Positions 38,104 through 48,188 of a stretch of 64,000 bases of DNA are shown here, piece by piece; positions within the stretch are counted from its first letter, which is position 1; each line of letters begins with the position of its first letter. This DNA is from Methanobrevibacter woesei (GTDB lineage Archaea > Methanobacteriota > Methanobacteria > Methanobacteriales > Methanobacteriaceae). The stretch spans positions 1 through 64,000 of the forward strand of contig NZ_MZGU01000003.1 in NCBI RefSeq assembly GCF_003111605.1, read 5' to 3'. The translations under genes and the position numbers were made by a program. A model generated the notes under the pieces. That model was not told where the DNA came from. It did not search any database and saw only the letters and a program-made list of their open reading frames with translations.

Positions 38104-38126
38104 AAGGTTAAAATTAATTTAACCTT
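38104..38126 (-). terminator. Hairpin terminator of the adhesin-like gene
   Basis: AAGGTTAAA and TTTAACCTT form a perfect 9-bp stem with a five-base loop overlapping the stop codon at 38119. On the minus strand it is followed by ATTTTTTTATTTTT. Confidence 0.6.
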
Positions 38127-41100
38127 GAACTGTTATTGTTTTTGAAATGGTGCAGCCATTAGCCACTGCAGTTACAATATATTCTCCCATAGAAAGATTA
38201 AGATTATCAAATACTGCGATACCTTCATCATTACTTATTGCTTCTGTGAAAACACCATTAATGTTAATAGTAACCCTTTGATTAGCTAATCTTTCACCAG
38301 TTTCGCTTAAAACAATAGCATTAATCTCATCAGAAGTATTATTGTAATCCATAATCTCCAAGGTAGGTAAAACAGTAATATTATTACTTACATGTAAACC
38401 ATTGTAAGATATAGCTGTAACAATATAGTTACCAGGATTTAAATTAATATTCAAAGTAGCAAGCCCATTATCATCACTAACTCTAATATAAAATACACCA
38501 TTAATATTAAAAGTAACAGCAGAATTAGCTAAAGCCTTACCCTCACCATCTAAAACAGAAACAACATACTGAGTACCATTTCTATAATATTTAACAATGT
38601 TTTCACCAGACATAGTAGGTAAAACAGTTATATTATTACCAATGCTTAAACCATTAGGAGCATATGTAGTAATAATATACTCACCAGGATTTAAGTTAAT
38701 ATTCAAAGTAGCAAATCCATTATCATCACTAACTCTAGTATAAAATACACCATTAATATTAAAAGTAACAGCAGAATTAGCTAAAGCCTTACCCTCACCA
38801 TCTAAAACAGAAACAACAAATTGACTTCCATTTCTATAATATTTAACAAGATCCTCACTAGTTATAGTAGATAAAACGTTAACATTGAAAGTGTAAGTTT
38901 TGTTATCCACTGGACTGAAAACAGTCAATACATAATTTCCTGGATTTAAATTAATATTCATATTAATTATACCATTTTCATTACTTGTACGTTGATATGT
39001 AACTCCATTAACAGTAATATTAACAGTAACATTGCTTAAAGGAGTGCCATAATTATCTACAATTGTTGCACTAAATTGAGACTCGTTTTTATAGTATTTT
39101 TCTAAATCATCAGCAACAACAGAAGAAGTTACAGTATAAACTTTTATACATGCAGTAATATTCTCATCTTTTAAATCTATCCATTCTCCAGAAGTTTTAT
39201 CATACAAAAATGAAACCCCCTCAGGAAGATAAGTATTGAAATATCCTGAAAATGGGAAATATTCTTTTGTTACTACAACTTCAAATACATCTCCTGTATT
39301 AATCTGGATTGGATTATCTAATTTAATAGTGTTAAAACCAGTAAAGGCACTTTCACCACTTTGTGTATGAATTAATTGATTATTTACATAAATATCAATA
39401 GTATAATTCTCATTGTTAAAGAAGTAAGTACCTACAGCACTAATAAGCTCATCTTTAATGGAAATAAACCTATTAGAATAAGATGTATTCATTGATTGAG
39501 CATTAGTAAATCCGCTAAAATCATATTGATAATTCCTATCATAAGTATCATTAGTAATTAGATATGCAACTGAAAATGCAGTAGCTAATGAAACATCATA
39601 ATAGGAAATATAGAAATATCCATCTTCACCATAACTAGAACCCCAACTATTTCTTAATATAAATGCACCATCACCCGGTGGAGTAACAGCAAAATTATCT
39701 TTACTATAATTATCATCCCAGCCTACAATAGAAACATAATGATTACCCATAGGCTGATCATAATTATAATAAGAAGAAGTGTTAGCATTATAATAATTTG
39801 ATTGTTCTTCAGCAGTTGTTGCTGCATAATAATATACAGTTACATAACCATATTTCATTATTGCTTCTTTAAGAGCATCATTATCAGTGAAATTATCTCT
39901 AACAGGAATGAAAACTGCATTTTGTACATGAACATTAAAGTAACTCATAAGATATGGTGAAATTTTTCCTAATTCATCATAACTATCATCTTCAGTAGGA
40001 AATGCACCCAACCATGCCAAGATATAAGCAGCCCCACTAATACCTGATCCTCCTTCACTTAACAATTTATTACCAAAAAGAGAATACATAATCATTGAAT
40101 TCTGCATATTGTTTTCTGAAAAGTCATATTCGACACCAGTAGCTTTTAATAGAGCAGATTCAAATGCAGCCATTGAACCAAAAGCCCAACAAGCACCCAT
40201 ACTGCCCTGATTACGAATAGGTAATACAACACCATAATCACGTAAATCAAAACTATCTAAAGAAATATTTACTGGAACAGTACTATTAATAAGTTCTAAT
40301 GTAATTCCCCTTCCATCAACTACCATATAATAAACTGTGTTATTTAAAGAAACAGTATCATTATTAAAATTATTATCTATAAGAGTCACATTATTATCAA
40401 AAACAGAATAAAAATTACTATTGTCTAAAAATGTTGAATTCATAATCAATGCATTAGAACTGTATGAATAAACAGAACCCCCATTAATTAAAGCAACATT
40501 ATTCTCAAAATAAGTGTTATTAACTATAACATTACTATAATCCACATATAATGCAGCACCATTTCCAGATAATTCAGTGATTTCAGAAGTAGAATCTCCT
40601 AAAGCCACATTACCTATAAATTGAGAATCAATGATATTTAAATCATCAAAAGATGCATAAACAGCACCACCATTATATAATGCATAATTATCAATAAATT
40701 TTGTATTGGTAATATTAACCCCTGAACTTAGAGCCATTACAGCTCCACCAAATTCAGAATCACAATCTTCAAAGGAAGAATTAATTATATAAATTTGAGA
40801 TGTACTTGAACTTCCAAATGTAGAACCATCCACATAAATAGCTCCTCCATTTTTAGAAGCAGATGAATTTTTAAAGTTAGAATTTACAACAATGGCATTA
40901 CCTATTTTTACACCAATAGCACCCGCAGTTTTATTAGCATATAAGTTAGTAAAATTTGAGTTATAAACTGCTAAATTACCCTGAGTCATATAAATAGCAC
41001 TTGAATAGTTAGAATTTATCCTATCAAAAACAGTATTGTTAACAACTAAATAACCTCCTGAAGAATAAATTTCAGCCCAGTGCACATTATTATTCATAAA

Positions 41101-41640
41101 AGTTGAATCACCAATATAAGTAACTCCTCCTTGTGAGTAAATACTTGATCCAGAAGATGTAGCGGAATTTCCTGTGAATGTGGAATTGACCACTTTTAGT
41201 TCACCAATATTTACAATTGCTCCACCCACACCAGGACCTGTATGAGCATTATTAGAATTACCATTTAACAGGGTTACATTATTTAAGGTTAGGGAACCTC
41301 CAACTATAACAAATAACCTAGCAGAGTTATCTCCATCGATAACCCCATTTGAAATAGATACTGATTTATTAATTCGAATACCATCAACTAAAGAAATATC
41401 TTCATCTCCAGTTGCATTCCACTTAACAGTAGACCCATTTAAGTCGATAACAACAGGAGTATCTGTTTCATGAATTTTATTACTGATATCTTTAAATTCA
41501 TAGACCTCGATATCATCAATAGGTTCATTTGCAATATCATCTACAATAGCTGTACTATTATCAACATCTTCAGCAGAAACAGCAGCTATTGAAAAAAGAG
41601 ATATAACAAAAAAGATTATAAAAGCTTTTTTAAAATCCAT
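38119..41640 (-). CDS. Adhesin-like surface protein: beta-helix, papain-type domain and Ig-like repeats
   Basis: The 1173-residue protein has a signal peptide (about 1-23, ending VSA). Next comes a right-handed parallel beta-helix with many 'NsxFxxNxAxxxGGAIY' repeats (about 75-430). A C1-type cysteine protease domain (about 465-690) carries RNQGSMGACWAFGS (Cys near 481), NHYVSIVGWDD (His near 633) and LRNSWGSSYGEDGYF (Asn near 662). Four Ig-like repeats of about 84 residues end the protein. No C-terminal membrane anchor or sortase motif is visible, so the repeats may hold it to pseudomurein. AAGGAGATTGAGG before an ATG 21 codons inside the longest frame fixes the start. A surface peptidase or adhesin role is inferred. 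Confidence 0.85.
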   Translation of the reverse strand: MDFKKAFIIFFVISLFSIAAVSAEDVDNSTAIVDDIANEPIDDIEVYEFKDISNKIHETDTPVVIDLNGSTVKWNATGDEDISLVDGIRINKSVSISNGVIDGDNSARLFVIVGGSLTLNNVTLLNGNSNNAHTGPGVGGAIVNIGELKVVNSTFTGNSATSSGSSIYSQGGVTYIGDSTFMNNNVHWAEIYSSGGYLVVNNTVFDRINSNYSSAIYMTQGNLAVYNSNFTNLYANKTAGAIGVKIGNAIVVNSNFKNSSASKNGGAIYVDGSTFGSSSTSQIYIINSSFEDCDSEFGGAVMALSSGVNITNTKFIDNYALYNGGAVYASFDDLNIIDSQFIGNVALGDSTSEITELSGNGAALYVDYSNVIVNNTYFENNVALINGGSVYSYSSNALIMNSTFLDNSNFYSVFDNNVTLIDNNFNNDTVSLNNTVYYMVVDGRGITLELINSTVPVNISLDSFDLRDYGVVLPIRNQGSMGACWAFGSMAAFESALLKATGVEYDFSENNMQNSMIMYSLFGNKLLSEGGSGISGAAYILAWLGAFPTEDDSYDELGKISPYLMSYFNVHVQNAVFIPVRDNFTDNDALKEAIMKYGYVTVYYYAATTAEEQSNYYNANTSSYYNYDQPMGNHYVSIVGWDDNYSKDNFAVTPPGDGAFILRNSWGSSYGEDGYFYISYYDVSLATAFSVAYLITNDTYDRNYQYDFSGFTNAQSMNTSYSNRFISIKDELISAVGTYFFNNENYTIDIYVNNQLIHTQSGESAFTGFNTIKLDNPIQINTGDVFEVVVTKEYFPFSGYFNTYLPEGVSFLYDKTSGEWIDLKDENITACIKVYTVTSSVVADDLEKYYKNESQFSATIVDNYGTPLSNVTVNITVNGVTYQRTSNENGIINMNINLNPGNYVLTVFSPVDNKTYTFNVNVLSTITSEDLVKYYRNGSQFVVSVLDGEGKALANSAVTFNINGVFYTRVSDDNGFATLNINLNPGEYIITTYAPNGLSIGNNITVLPTMSGENIVKYYRNGTQYVVSVLDGEGKALANSAVTFNINGVFYIRVSDDNGLATLNINLNPGNYIVTAISYNGLHVSNNITVLPTLEIMDYNNTSDEINAIVLSETGERLANQRVTININGVFTEAISNDEGIAVFDNLNLSMGEYIVTAVANGCTISKTITVQG
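38380..38883 (-). repeat. Two near-identical 252-bp Ig-like repeat units
   Basis: Units about 38380-38631 and 38632-38883 are offset by exactly 252 bases (84 codons) and share long identical runs, for example the stretch coding for SVLDGEGKALANSAVTFNIN. Flanking Ig units are more diverged. The similarity at DNA level points to recent duplication or gene conversion. Confidence 0.75.
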
Positions 41641-41819
41641 TTTTTCCTCAATCTCCTTGAGAGTTATAATAGAAAAAATTATTCTACATTGAATTATCTT
41701 CAATACAAAGTATAAGTAATTACCTAAAATAAAATAAAAATAATAATTATTAGAATAATATTTGATTAAAAATTATTAAACTGAATAAATAATAAAAAAA
41801 AGAAAAAAAAAGAAATTAA

Positions 41820-42587
41820 TTAGTTGGAATATATCAAACCGGTCGCTCTAGAAGCAAATATTGTTATAAATGAATATATGATGAGTATGCTAATGATATA
41901 TCCAATATAAGGAACAGCTGAAATAAACACACTAATTAAAATTAATATTACAGAAATAATAGCTAAAACTATCCACCATGCAATAAATGACCCAACACCT
42001 ATTCTTTTAAAATCACCAATTATCTCAGAAAATGCAAAACCTTGAGAAAAGCTTCCAGTATTTGCTAATCTACACATAGCTATTGTAGAAAATAATGAAA
42101 AGATAATAAATAGGATTAAACTTATTATAAGAGTAATTCCAAGAGAACCAACAAAACCAAGAGCTAAATCAGAAGGTACAGTGGTAGCACCACCCATAGT
42201 TAAATTAATTATTTCAATAAAAGCTTCTGCAGCTCCAGTCACAATTAAAAGTGCAAAAAATACAATTACTGGAATAATTGAATAAACAATACTTAAAATA
42301 AGTACTTTAATACCATCAACAATATTCTCTACAATATCAAAATTTGGAAGCTGATCCTGACCATGAATTGTATCTCTAACAATTGCTAAACTATAACCAC
42401 TAACAATAAGTCCTGCTACAAGAGCAATTATTGATGTGATTATTGAAGCTGCCCCCAAATCTATTCCAAAAGAAATTAAAACAGAAGATAATCCACCAAG
42501 AATAAGTAAAATACCTAAAACTAACCATTTTTCCATATTTCCAAAAGGAAATCTAAAAGCATTATTAAAAATTGAACTAATTGACAT
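41820..42587 (-). CDS. DUF4013 family membrane protein
   Basis: The 255-residue polytopic membrane protein has about six hydrophobic helices. The opening SISSIFNNAFRFPFGNMEKWLVLGILL is the pattern I associate with DUF4013, and a Gly/Ile/Val-rich body follows. The family is expanded in methanogens and halophiles; its role is unknown. GGATGAT precedes the ATG chosen four codons inside the longest frame. It stands as a single gene between the surface protein and the thermosome. Confidence 0.7.
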   Translation of the reverse strand: MSISSIFNNAFRFPFGNMEKWLVLGILLILGGLSSVLISFGIDLGAASIITSIIALVAGLIVSGYSLAIVRDTIHGQDQLPNFDIVENIVDGIKVLILSIVYSIIPVIVFFALLIVTGAAEAFIEIINLTMGGATTVPSDLALGFVGSLGITLIISLILFIIFSLFSTIAMCRLANTGSFSQGFAFSEIIGDFKRIGVGSFIAWWIVLAIISVILILISVFISAVPYIGYIISILIIYSFITIFASRATGLIYSN

Positions 42588-42727
42588 ATTATCATCCAAA
42601 CTTAATCAATATGCCTACTATAAACCTACCAATATTTAAATATACTTATAAAAAACAGCAAAATAATTATAAAAATAGTGGTATTAAACTGTGAATTATT
42701 AAAATTATAAAAAAAAGAGAAAAAGAA

Positions 42728-42747
42728 AAAGAGTAATTAAACTCTTT
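42728..42747 (-). terminator. Hairpin terminator of the thermosome gene
   Basis: AAAGAGT and ACTCTTT form a 7-bp stem around six bases, 16 bases past the stop codon. The minus strand continues TTTCTTTTTCTCTTTTTTT. Confidence 0.55.
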
Positions 42748-42762
42748 AAATAATGTTTAAAC

Positions 42763-44376
42763 TTACATCATTGGAGGCATTCCGCCCATAGCAGATGGGT
42801 CCATACCATCAGGAGCATCACTACCACTAGATGCAATTACATCATCGATTCTTAAAATCATTTCAGCTGCTTCAGAAGCGGATTGAATAGCTTGTTTTTT
42901 GACACGTTTAGGTTCAATTACACCAGCATCTTTCATATCCATTACTTCACCAGTGAATACATTTAATCCCATGTAAGCGTTGTCTTCATGAGCTGCTCTT
43001 AAATCTACTAAAGAATCAATACTGTCTAAACCTGCATTTTCAGCTAAAGTTTTAGGAACAATTTCTAAAGCTTCTGCAAATGCAGTAACTGCTAATTGTT
43101 CTCTTCCACTGATAGATTCAGCATAATCTTTGAGTTTTTTAGCCATAGCGATTTCTGGAGCTCCTCCACCAGCTACAACTTGGTCATCTTCTACGGTAGC
43201 TGCTACAACACCAATTGCATCTTCAATTGCTCTTACAATTTCATCTACAATGTGTTTGGTACTTCCTCTTACAAATAAGGTTACAGCTTTTGCAGATTTA
43301 CATTCTTCTACAAAGATCATGTCTTCGCCAGATACTTTTCTTTCTTCTACAATACCTGCTTCACCTAAATCGCTTGCTTCTAAGTCATCTAAGTTAGATA
43401 CAACAGTAGCACCAGTTGCTCTAGCTAATTTTTCAATGTCAGATTTTTTGACTCTTCTTACAGCCATAATACCTGCTTTAGATAAGTAGTGTTGTGCTAA
43501 GTCATCGATACCTTTTTGAGCGAATAAAACATCAGCACCAGAATCAGCTATTTTGTTAACCATTTCTTTGACCATGTTTTCTTCTTGTTCAATGAAAGCT
43601 TGCATTTGAGCAGGATCAGTTATTCTAATTTCAGCATCAACTTCAGTTTCTTTTACTTCAAGAGGAGAGTTGACTAAAGCGATTTTAGCATCTTTTACTT
43701 CAGATGGCATACCTGGGTGTACTTTTTCTTTGTCTACAATTACACCTTCAACTAATGTTGAGTCTTCTACTACAGCACCATCTTTTTTCTCAATTTTAAT
43801 GTGATCAATATCAACTTTACCGTCTTCAGCTACTTTTTGTACAGCATCAACGATTAATTCAGCTAAAGGTTCACGAGCTGCTTCAGTTCCTTTACCAGTC
43901 ATAGCAGTCATAGCAACTTTGATTAAAGTGTTTTTATCTACAGAATCAATTGCGATTTCATCTAAAATTTCTTGTGCTTTTTCAGCTGCTTGTCTGTAAC
44001 CCATAGCTACAATAGTAGGGTGGATATCTAAATCTAATAAAGATTCGGAATTTTTTAATAATTCACCAGCAATAATTACTGCAGTAGTAGTTCCGTCTCC
44101 AACTTCATCTTCTTGGGTTTTAGCTACTTCTACAAGCATTTTTGCTGCAGGATGTTCAATATCCATTTCTTTTAAGATAGTAACTCCATCGTTAGTTACT
44201 ACAATATCACCAAGTCCGTCTACTAACATTTTGTCCATACCTTTAGGACCTAAAGTAGTTCTTACAGTTTCTGCAAGTACTTTACCTGCTAAGATGTTAT
44301 TTCTTTGTGCATCTCTACCAAGTAATCTGTTGGTTCCTTCAGGTAAAACGAAAATAGGTTGTCCACCTTGTGCCAT
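42763..44376 (-). CDS. Thermosome subunit (group II chaperonin)
   Basis: This 537-residue ATP-driven folding chaperonin forms the double-ring complex in the cytoplasm. Signatures: [15 protein letters not shown] near 36-50, [19 protein letters not shown] near 93-101 and the C-terminal [10 protein letters not shown] near 402. The Gly/Met-rich tail GGMPPMM is typical of archaeal subunits. A coding sequence richer in GC and preferred codons than its neighbours suggests high expression. GGTGAT precedes the ATG. Its upstream region carries a box A and a palindrome. Confidence 0.97.
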   Translation of the reverse strand: MAQGGQPIFVLPEGTNRLLGRDAQRNNILAGKVLAETVRTTLGPKGMDKMLVDGLGDIVVTNDGVTILKEMDIEHPAAKMLVEVAKTQEDEVGDGTTTAVIIAGELLKNSESLLDLDIHPTIVAMGYRQAAEKAQEILDEIAIDSVDKNTLIKVAMTAMTGKGTEAAREPLAELIVDAVQKVAEDGKVDIDHIKIEKKDGAVVEDSTLVEGVIVDKEKVHPGMPSEVKDAKIALVNSPLEVKETEVDAEIRITDPAQMQAFIEQEENMVKEMVNKIADSGADVLFAQKGIDDLAQHYLSKAGIMAVRRVKKSDIEKLARATGATVVSNLDDLEASDLGEAGIVEERKVSGEDMIFVEECKSAKAVTLFVRGSTKHIVDEIVRAIEDAIGVVAATVEDDQVVAGGGAPEIAMAKKLKDYAESISGREQLAVTAFAEALEIVPKTLAENAGLDSIDSLVDLRAAHEDNAYMGLNVFTGEVMDMKDAGVIEPKRVKKQAIQSASEAAEMILRIDDVIASSGSDAPDGMDPSAMGGMPPMM

Positions 44377-44485
44377 CTAATCACCTTGTTAATAATTTAA
44401 TTTTTTTGAATAAAATAAATAAATGACCAATATCAAAAATAAATTAATAAACACATACATTCCTGTTTATTAACATCTAACTTAT

Positions 44486-44495
44486 TGACATGTCA
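44486..44495. promoter_or_regulatory. Palindrome TGACATGTCA at the thermosome start region
   Basis: The perfect 10-bp palindrome lies about 26 bases downstream of the thermosome box A, that is, at or just past the expected transcription start, where a repressor could block initiation. No matching known operator is recognised. Confidence 0.4.
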
Positions 44496-44520
44496 TACAA
44501 TACATAAATGAGTTTGAAGT

Positions 44521-44528
44521 TATATAAA
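44521..44528 (-). promoter_or_regulatory. Box A of the thermosome gene
   Basis: The minus strand reads TTTATATAA. A start of transcription near 44499 would give a leader of about 120 bases, long for an archaeal gene. Confidence 0.55.
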
Positions 44529-44619
44529 TAGTTTATGGTATATTTCTATACATTAAAAAAATAGCTATCTAATAATATAACATTCATAGCATATAAAACT
44601 TACCAAAGGTTATGAAAAA

Positions 44620-45237
44620 ATGAGAATTATAGATCTTACCTATCCTTTAACAAATGAAATAAAAGAATATCCTGGAGACCCTAAATTAGAAATTAAATAT
44701 TTTAAAAAAGCAGACAAAAAAGATAGCTGCACATTATTTGAATTTAAAAGTGGTTTACATACTGGAACCCACCTAGACGCCCCCTACCATTATATAATTA
44801 ATGGAAAGAAAATAAAGGATTTTAAGATTGATTCTTTTATTGGGACTACAACTATTCTTAAATCAGATACACATAATAAAATCAAATTAAAAAATTTAGA
44901 TGATACAAATAACATCCAAGATATTGTAATAATAAATACAGGGTGGGGCAATAAATGGAACAGTAATGATTACTTCTATGATTATCCACATATCTCCAGT
45001 GAATTAGCTGAATTCTTAATTGAAAATAATATAAAAGGAATAGCTATAGACACATGTTCAGTTGATAAACATGATGAAAATAAAATACATAAAATGTTTT
45101 TAAAAAATGAAATATGGATTGTTGAAAATATAGCTAATTTGGATAAAATAAATAAAAAAGAGTATAATGGATATTTTATCCCATTAAATATTGAAGCTGA
45201 AGCCTCTTTTGTAAGGGCATTTTTAGAAGAAAAATAA
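44620..45237 (+). CDS. Cyclase family protein (kynurenine formamidase-like hydrolase)
   Basis: The 205-residue metal-dependent hydrolase shows the family motif HTGTHLDAPYH near 47-57, whose His and Asp residues bind zinc or manganese. IDLTYPLTNEIKEYPGDP at the N terminus and GIAIDTCSVDKHDENKIHKMFL near 140-160 are also typical. Members hydrolyse formamides or related amides. Without tryptophan catabolism genes nearby the substrate is open. GGTTATGA precedes the ATG. Confidence 0.82.
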   Translation: MRIIDLTYPLTNEIKEYPGDPKLEIKYFKKADKKDSCTLFEFKSGLHTGTHLDAPYHYIINGKKIKDFKIDSFIGTTTILKSDTHNKIKLKNLDDTNNIQDIVIINTGWGNKWNSNDYFYDYPHISSELAEFLIENNIKGIAIDTCSVDKHDENKIHKMFLKNEIWIVENIANLDKINKKEYNGYFIPLNIEAEASFVRAFLEEK

Positions 45238-45245
45238 GTAAAATA

Positions 45246-46082
45246 TTATTTTTTGTCTAATCTAAATGGAGGCGTATTATCTTGAGTAGTGAAAGCATTA
45301 CTTTCTTGTTGTAACTCATTAAAGAACTCATTAAGTTCTTCTAACCTTTTAATTCTATTATCTCTTTTAGTTAACTCTTCCCTTAAATTAATATATTGAT
45401 CTTTAGGAACAGACCTTTCTTTAACAATATTTAATTCATTATCTCTTTTAGTTAACTCTTCCCTTAAATTAATATATTGATCTTTAGGAACAGAGCTCTC
45501 TTTAACAATATTTAATTCATTATCTTTTCTATATAATTCCTGATTTTTAATCTCAAGTTCTTTTTCTAAAGCCATAATCTTATTTTGACTTTCAACATCA
45601 TTTTCTAATTTAACAATTTCAAGTTTAAACTCATCGATTTGTCTAGAAAGTGAATTAATATATGCATCTTTTTCAGCCAATTGTTTAAAAGTTTTATTTA
45701 ACCTTTCATTAACTTCAGCCAATTCTCTTTCTTTATAAGACCTTAATTGTTCAGCAAAATATTCTTTAACCTCATCTAAAGAAGTACTAACATAATTTAA
45801 CTCGTAAATTTTGCCTTCTTTTTCTTTAATGATTTTATCCTTTTCATTTAATTGATTATGTAAACTTTTAATTTCTTCTTCAGCTTTAAATTTAATAACA
45901 GAAACTTCTTTTTCTTTATCCAAAATAAGATTTTCAAGCTCTTGAATTTTATCAGGAGTTTTATCCATTTGTTTTTGAAATTCAAGCTCAGTGAGATCAT
46001 ATTTAAGTTTATTAAGTTCTAATAAACAAGATTTAATTAAAGATTGTAAAGTTTCTTTCTCACTATCCATCCCTAATTCCAT
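45246..46082 (-). CDS. Coiled-coil protein with tandem 27-residue repeat
   Basis: The 278-residue, highly charged protein is almost entirely predicted coiled coil (Leu heptads with Glu, Lys, Asn, Gln). Near residues 190-243 the segment RDNELNIVKERSVPKDQYIN and what follows occurs twice in tandem, with little change. No membrane helix or known domain is present, so a cytoskeletal or scaffold role is only a guess. Start is ambiguous among three in-frame codons (GTG, ATG, ATG); the first ATG, three bases after GTGGAT, is used here. Confidence 0.6.
   Translation of the reverse strand: MELGMDSEKETLQSLIKSCLLELNKLKYDLTELEFQKQMDKTPDKIQELENLILDKEKEVSVIKFKAEEEIKSLHNQLNEKDKIIKEKEGKIYELNYVSTSLDEVKEYFAEQLRSYKERELAEVNERLNKTFKQLAEKDAYINSLSRQIDEFKLEIVKLENDVESQNKIMALEKELEIKNQELYRKDNELNIVKESSVPKDQYINLREELTKRDNELNIVKERSVPKDQYINLREELTKRDNRIKRLEELNEFFNELQQESNAFTTQDNTPPFRLDKK
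45357..45518 (-). repeat. 81-bp tandem duplication inside the coiled-coil gene
   Basis: Units 45357-45437 and 45438-45518 are in perfect 81-base register (27 codons) and differ at only a few positions, for example ACAGACCTTTCT against ACAGAGCTCTCT. Degenerate copies are not obvious outside. Confidence 0.85.
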
Positions 46083-46295
46083 TTTATCCACTTATTTTAA
46101 TTTTTTTAAAAAAATTATGCCCTAAATTTTAAAATATTATCATTAATTTCTATAATTAACAATATGTAACTAATAATTAATTTAATACTTTATAGTATTT
46201 AAATTAATCCCTAAAAAGAACCATAAAACCAAATAAAAAAACAATTAAAGAAATAGTGAAAAATTAAGAAAAAAAGAAAAAAAAGATAAAGCTAC

Positions 46296-47345
46296 TCAGA
46301 GTATTTTATCATTAATAAGTTCAGCATTTAAAACTGAAGCTCCAGCAGCACCACGTATTGTATTATGTCCAACAAGAACATATTTAAGACTGTTATCAAA
46401 TACTTGGTCTTTTCTAACCCTACCTACAGTAACAGACATACCATTACCTGCATTTCTATCCATTCTAGGTTGTGGCCTGTCTTCTTCCTCTTTAACAATA
46501 ACTGGATTTTCAGGAGCAGAAAATAGATTTAATTTTTGAGGCAAACCTTTAAATGATGCCATTTTACTTTTAACATCTTCAATATCAAAGTCATCATCAA
46601 AATCAATGAAAACTGCTTCAGTATGGCCATCAATAACAGGAACTCTATGACAAGATGCACTTAATTTAAATTGAGCAGGTTTAACTTCAGAGCCATCATA
46701 ATCTCCTAAAAGATGTAATGTTTCACTTTCCATCTTTTCTTCCTCATTACCAATGTAAGGTACTAAATTATCCACAATAGCCATTGAAGGTACACCATTA
46801 TAACCTGCACCAGATACTGCCTGCATTGTAGAAACTCTAATAGATTCAATATTAAAATTATCAACAATAGGCTTTAAAGATAAAGTTAAAGCAATTGTAG
46901 AGCAATTAGGATTTGTTACAATAAATCCATCCCAGTTATTTTCCTTTTGTTGAGCTTCAATCATGTCTAAGTACTCTGGATTAACTTCAGGAATTACTAA
47001 AGGAATATTTTTCTTCATCCTGTGAGCACTAGCATTAGATGCTACAACATAATCTTTTGCAAATTCTTTTTCAACTTTAGCTGCAAAATCAGTGGGAAGA
47101 GATGAAAATACAATATCCACATCATTTGACATTGCTTCAGGAGATGTTTCAGTAACTACAATATCTTTAACAGATTCTGGCATTTCTTCAGCAAGATACC
47201 AAGTAGTAGCATCTTCATATCTTTTACCTGCAGATCTAGAAGAAGCAGCTAATGCAGTAACATCAAAATCAGGATGATTTTCTAATAATTGAATGAATCT
47301 TTGACCAACCATCCCAGTTGCACCAAGAACACCAACATTAACCAT
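46296..47345 (-). CDS. asd: Aspartate-semialdehyde dehydrogenase
   Basis: The 349-residue NADP enzyme reduces aspartyl phosphate to the semialdehyde. GVLGATGMVGQRFIQLL near 4-20 is the coenzyme loop, VTNPNCSTIALTLSLKP near 145-161 holds the catalytic Cys, and SASCHRVPVIDGHTEAVF near 229-246 the catalytic His. It belongs to the archaeal/fungal type. AGGTG six bases before the ATG sets the start three codons inside the longest frame. It is the last gene of the lysC-dapA-dapB-asd run. Confidence 0.95.
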   Translation of the reverse strand: MVNVGVLGATGMVGQRFIQLLENHPDFDVTALAASSRSAGKRYEDATTWYLAEEMPESVKDIVVTETSPEAMSNDVDIVFSSLPTDFAAKVEKEFAKDYVVASNASAHRMKKNIPLVIPEVNPEYLDMIEAQQKENNWDGFIVTNPNCSTIALTLSLKPIVDNFNIESIRVSTMQAVSGAGYNGVPSMAIVDNLVPYIGNEEEKMESETLHLLGDYDGSEVKPAQFKLSASCHRVPVIDGHTEAVFIDFDDDFDIEDVKSKMASFKGLPQKLNLFSAPENPVIVKEEEDRPQPRMDRNAGNGMSVTVGRVRKDQVFDNSLKYVLVGHNTIRGAAGASVLNAELINDKIL

Positions 47346-47354
47346 ATTCAACAC

Positions 47355-48176
47355 CTATTCTAATCCAAGAACATCATTCATACTGCTAACAACACCTTTT
47401 TCAGCAGTAGGAACATATCTAATAGCCCTAATAACACCAGCAATAAATACTTCCCTAGTGTGTGCTCTGTGAGTGAATTCTATTCTTTCACCATCACCAA
47501 TAAACATTGCAGTATGGTCTCCAACAATATCTCCACCACGGATAGCATGAACACCAATTTCTTGTTTAGTTCTTTGTCCAACCATACCTTTTCTTCCAAA
47601 TACTCCAACTTCTTCTGGATCACGTTCAAGTGCTTCAGCTATTGTTTCAAATGCAGTCATAGCAGTTCCAGAAGGAGCATCCTTTTTCTGATTATGGTGT
47701 GCTTCAATAATTTCAATATCAAAATCATTTAAAATTGGAGCTAATTTTTTAAGAGTGTTGAAAAATACATTTACTCCAATTGCCATATTGGATGAAATTA
47801 CTGCACCAATATTATTATCTTTAACTGCTTGGATGTTGCTTTCCATTTGTTCATCTGAAAAACCAGTAGTTCCAACAACTAAGTTAACACCACATGAAGC
47901 AGCTTTTTTAACTGTTTCAGCAGCTGCATGAGCAATAGTAAAATCAACTAATACATCAGGATTAGTTTCTTTTAGAGTTTCTTCTAATTTTTCAGCACCT
48001 GTAATTTTTACACCTATTTCACCAATACCTGCCCTAACACCTGCATCTTCACCTGCTAAAGGAGTTTCTGGTATTTCAATAGCTGCAACAACTTCCATAT
48101 CATCTTGTTCTGTAATTTTTCTAATTATTCCAGAGCCCATCCTACCTGCAGCTCCGGTAACTGCTACTTTTATCAT
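47355..48176 (-). CDS. dapB: 4-hydroxy-tetrahydrodipicolinate reductase
   Basis: The 273-residue enzyme starts with the NAD(P) loop VAVTGAAGRMGSGIIRKI. It contains VVGTTGFSDEQ near 103 and the substrate and catalytic motif EAHHNQKKDAPSGTA near 155-169. It carries out the second committed step toward diaminopimelate and lysine. The operon with dapA, lysC and asd is complete and tightly spaced (12 bases to dapA). Confidence 0.95.
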   Translation of the reverse strand: MIKVAVTGAAGRMGSGIIRKITEQDDMEVVAAIEIPETPLAGEDAGVRAGIGEIGVKITGAEKLEETLKETNPDVLVDFTIAHAAAETVKKAASCGVNLVVGTTGFSDEQMESNIQAVKDNNIGAVISSNMAIGVNVFFNTLKKLAPILNDFDIEIIEAHHNQKKDAPSGTAMTAFETIAEALERDPEEVGVFGRKGMVGQRTKQEIGVHAIRGGDIVGDHTAMFIGDGERIEFTHRAHTREVFIAGVIRAIRYVPTAEKGVVSSMNDVLGLE

Positions 48177-48188
48177 ATTATAACCTAT

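Noticed and set aside
38119-41640. CRISPR-like or satellite repeat array in the adhesin gene
   Set aside because: Repeats are in frame, protein-coding (beta-helix and Ig-like units) and have no spacers.
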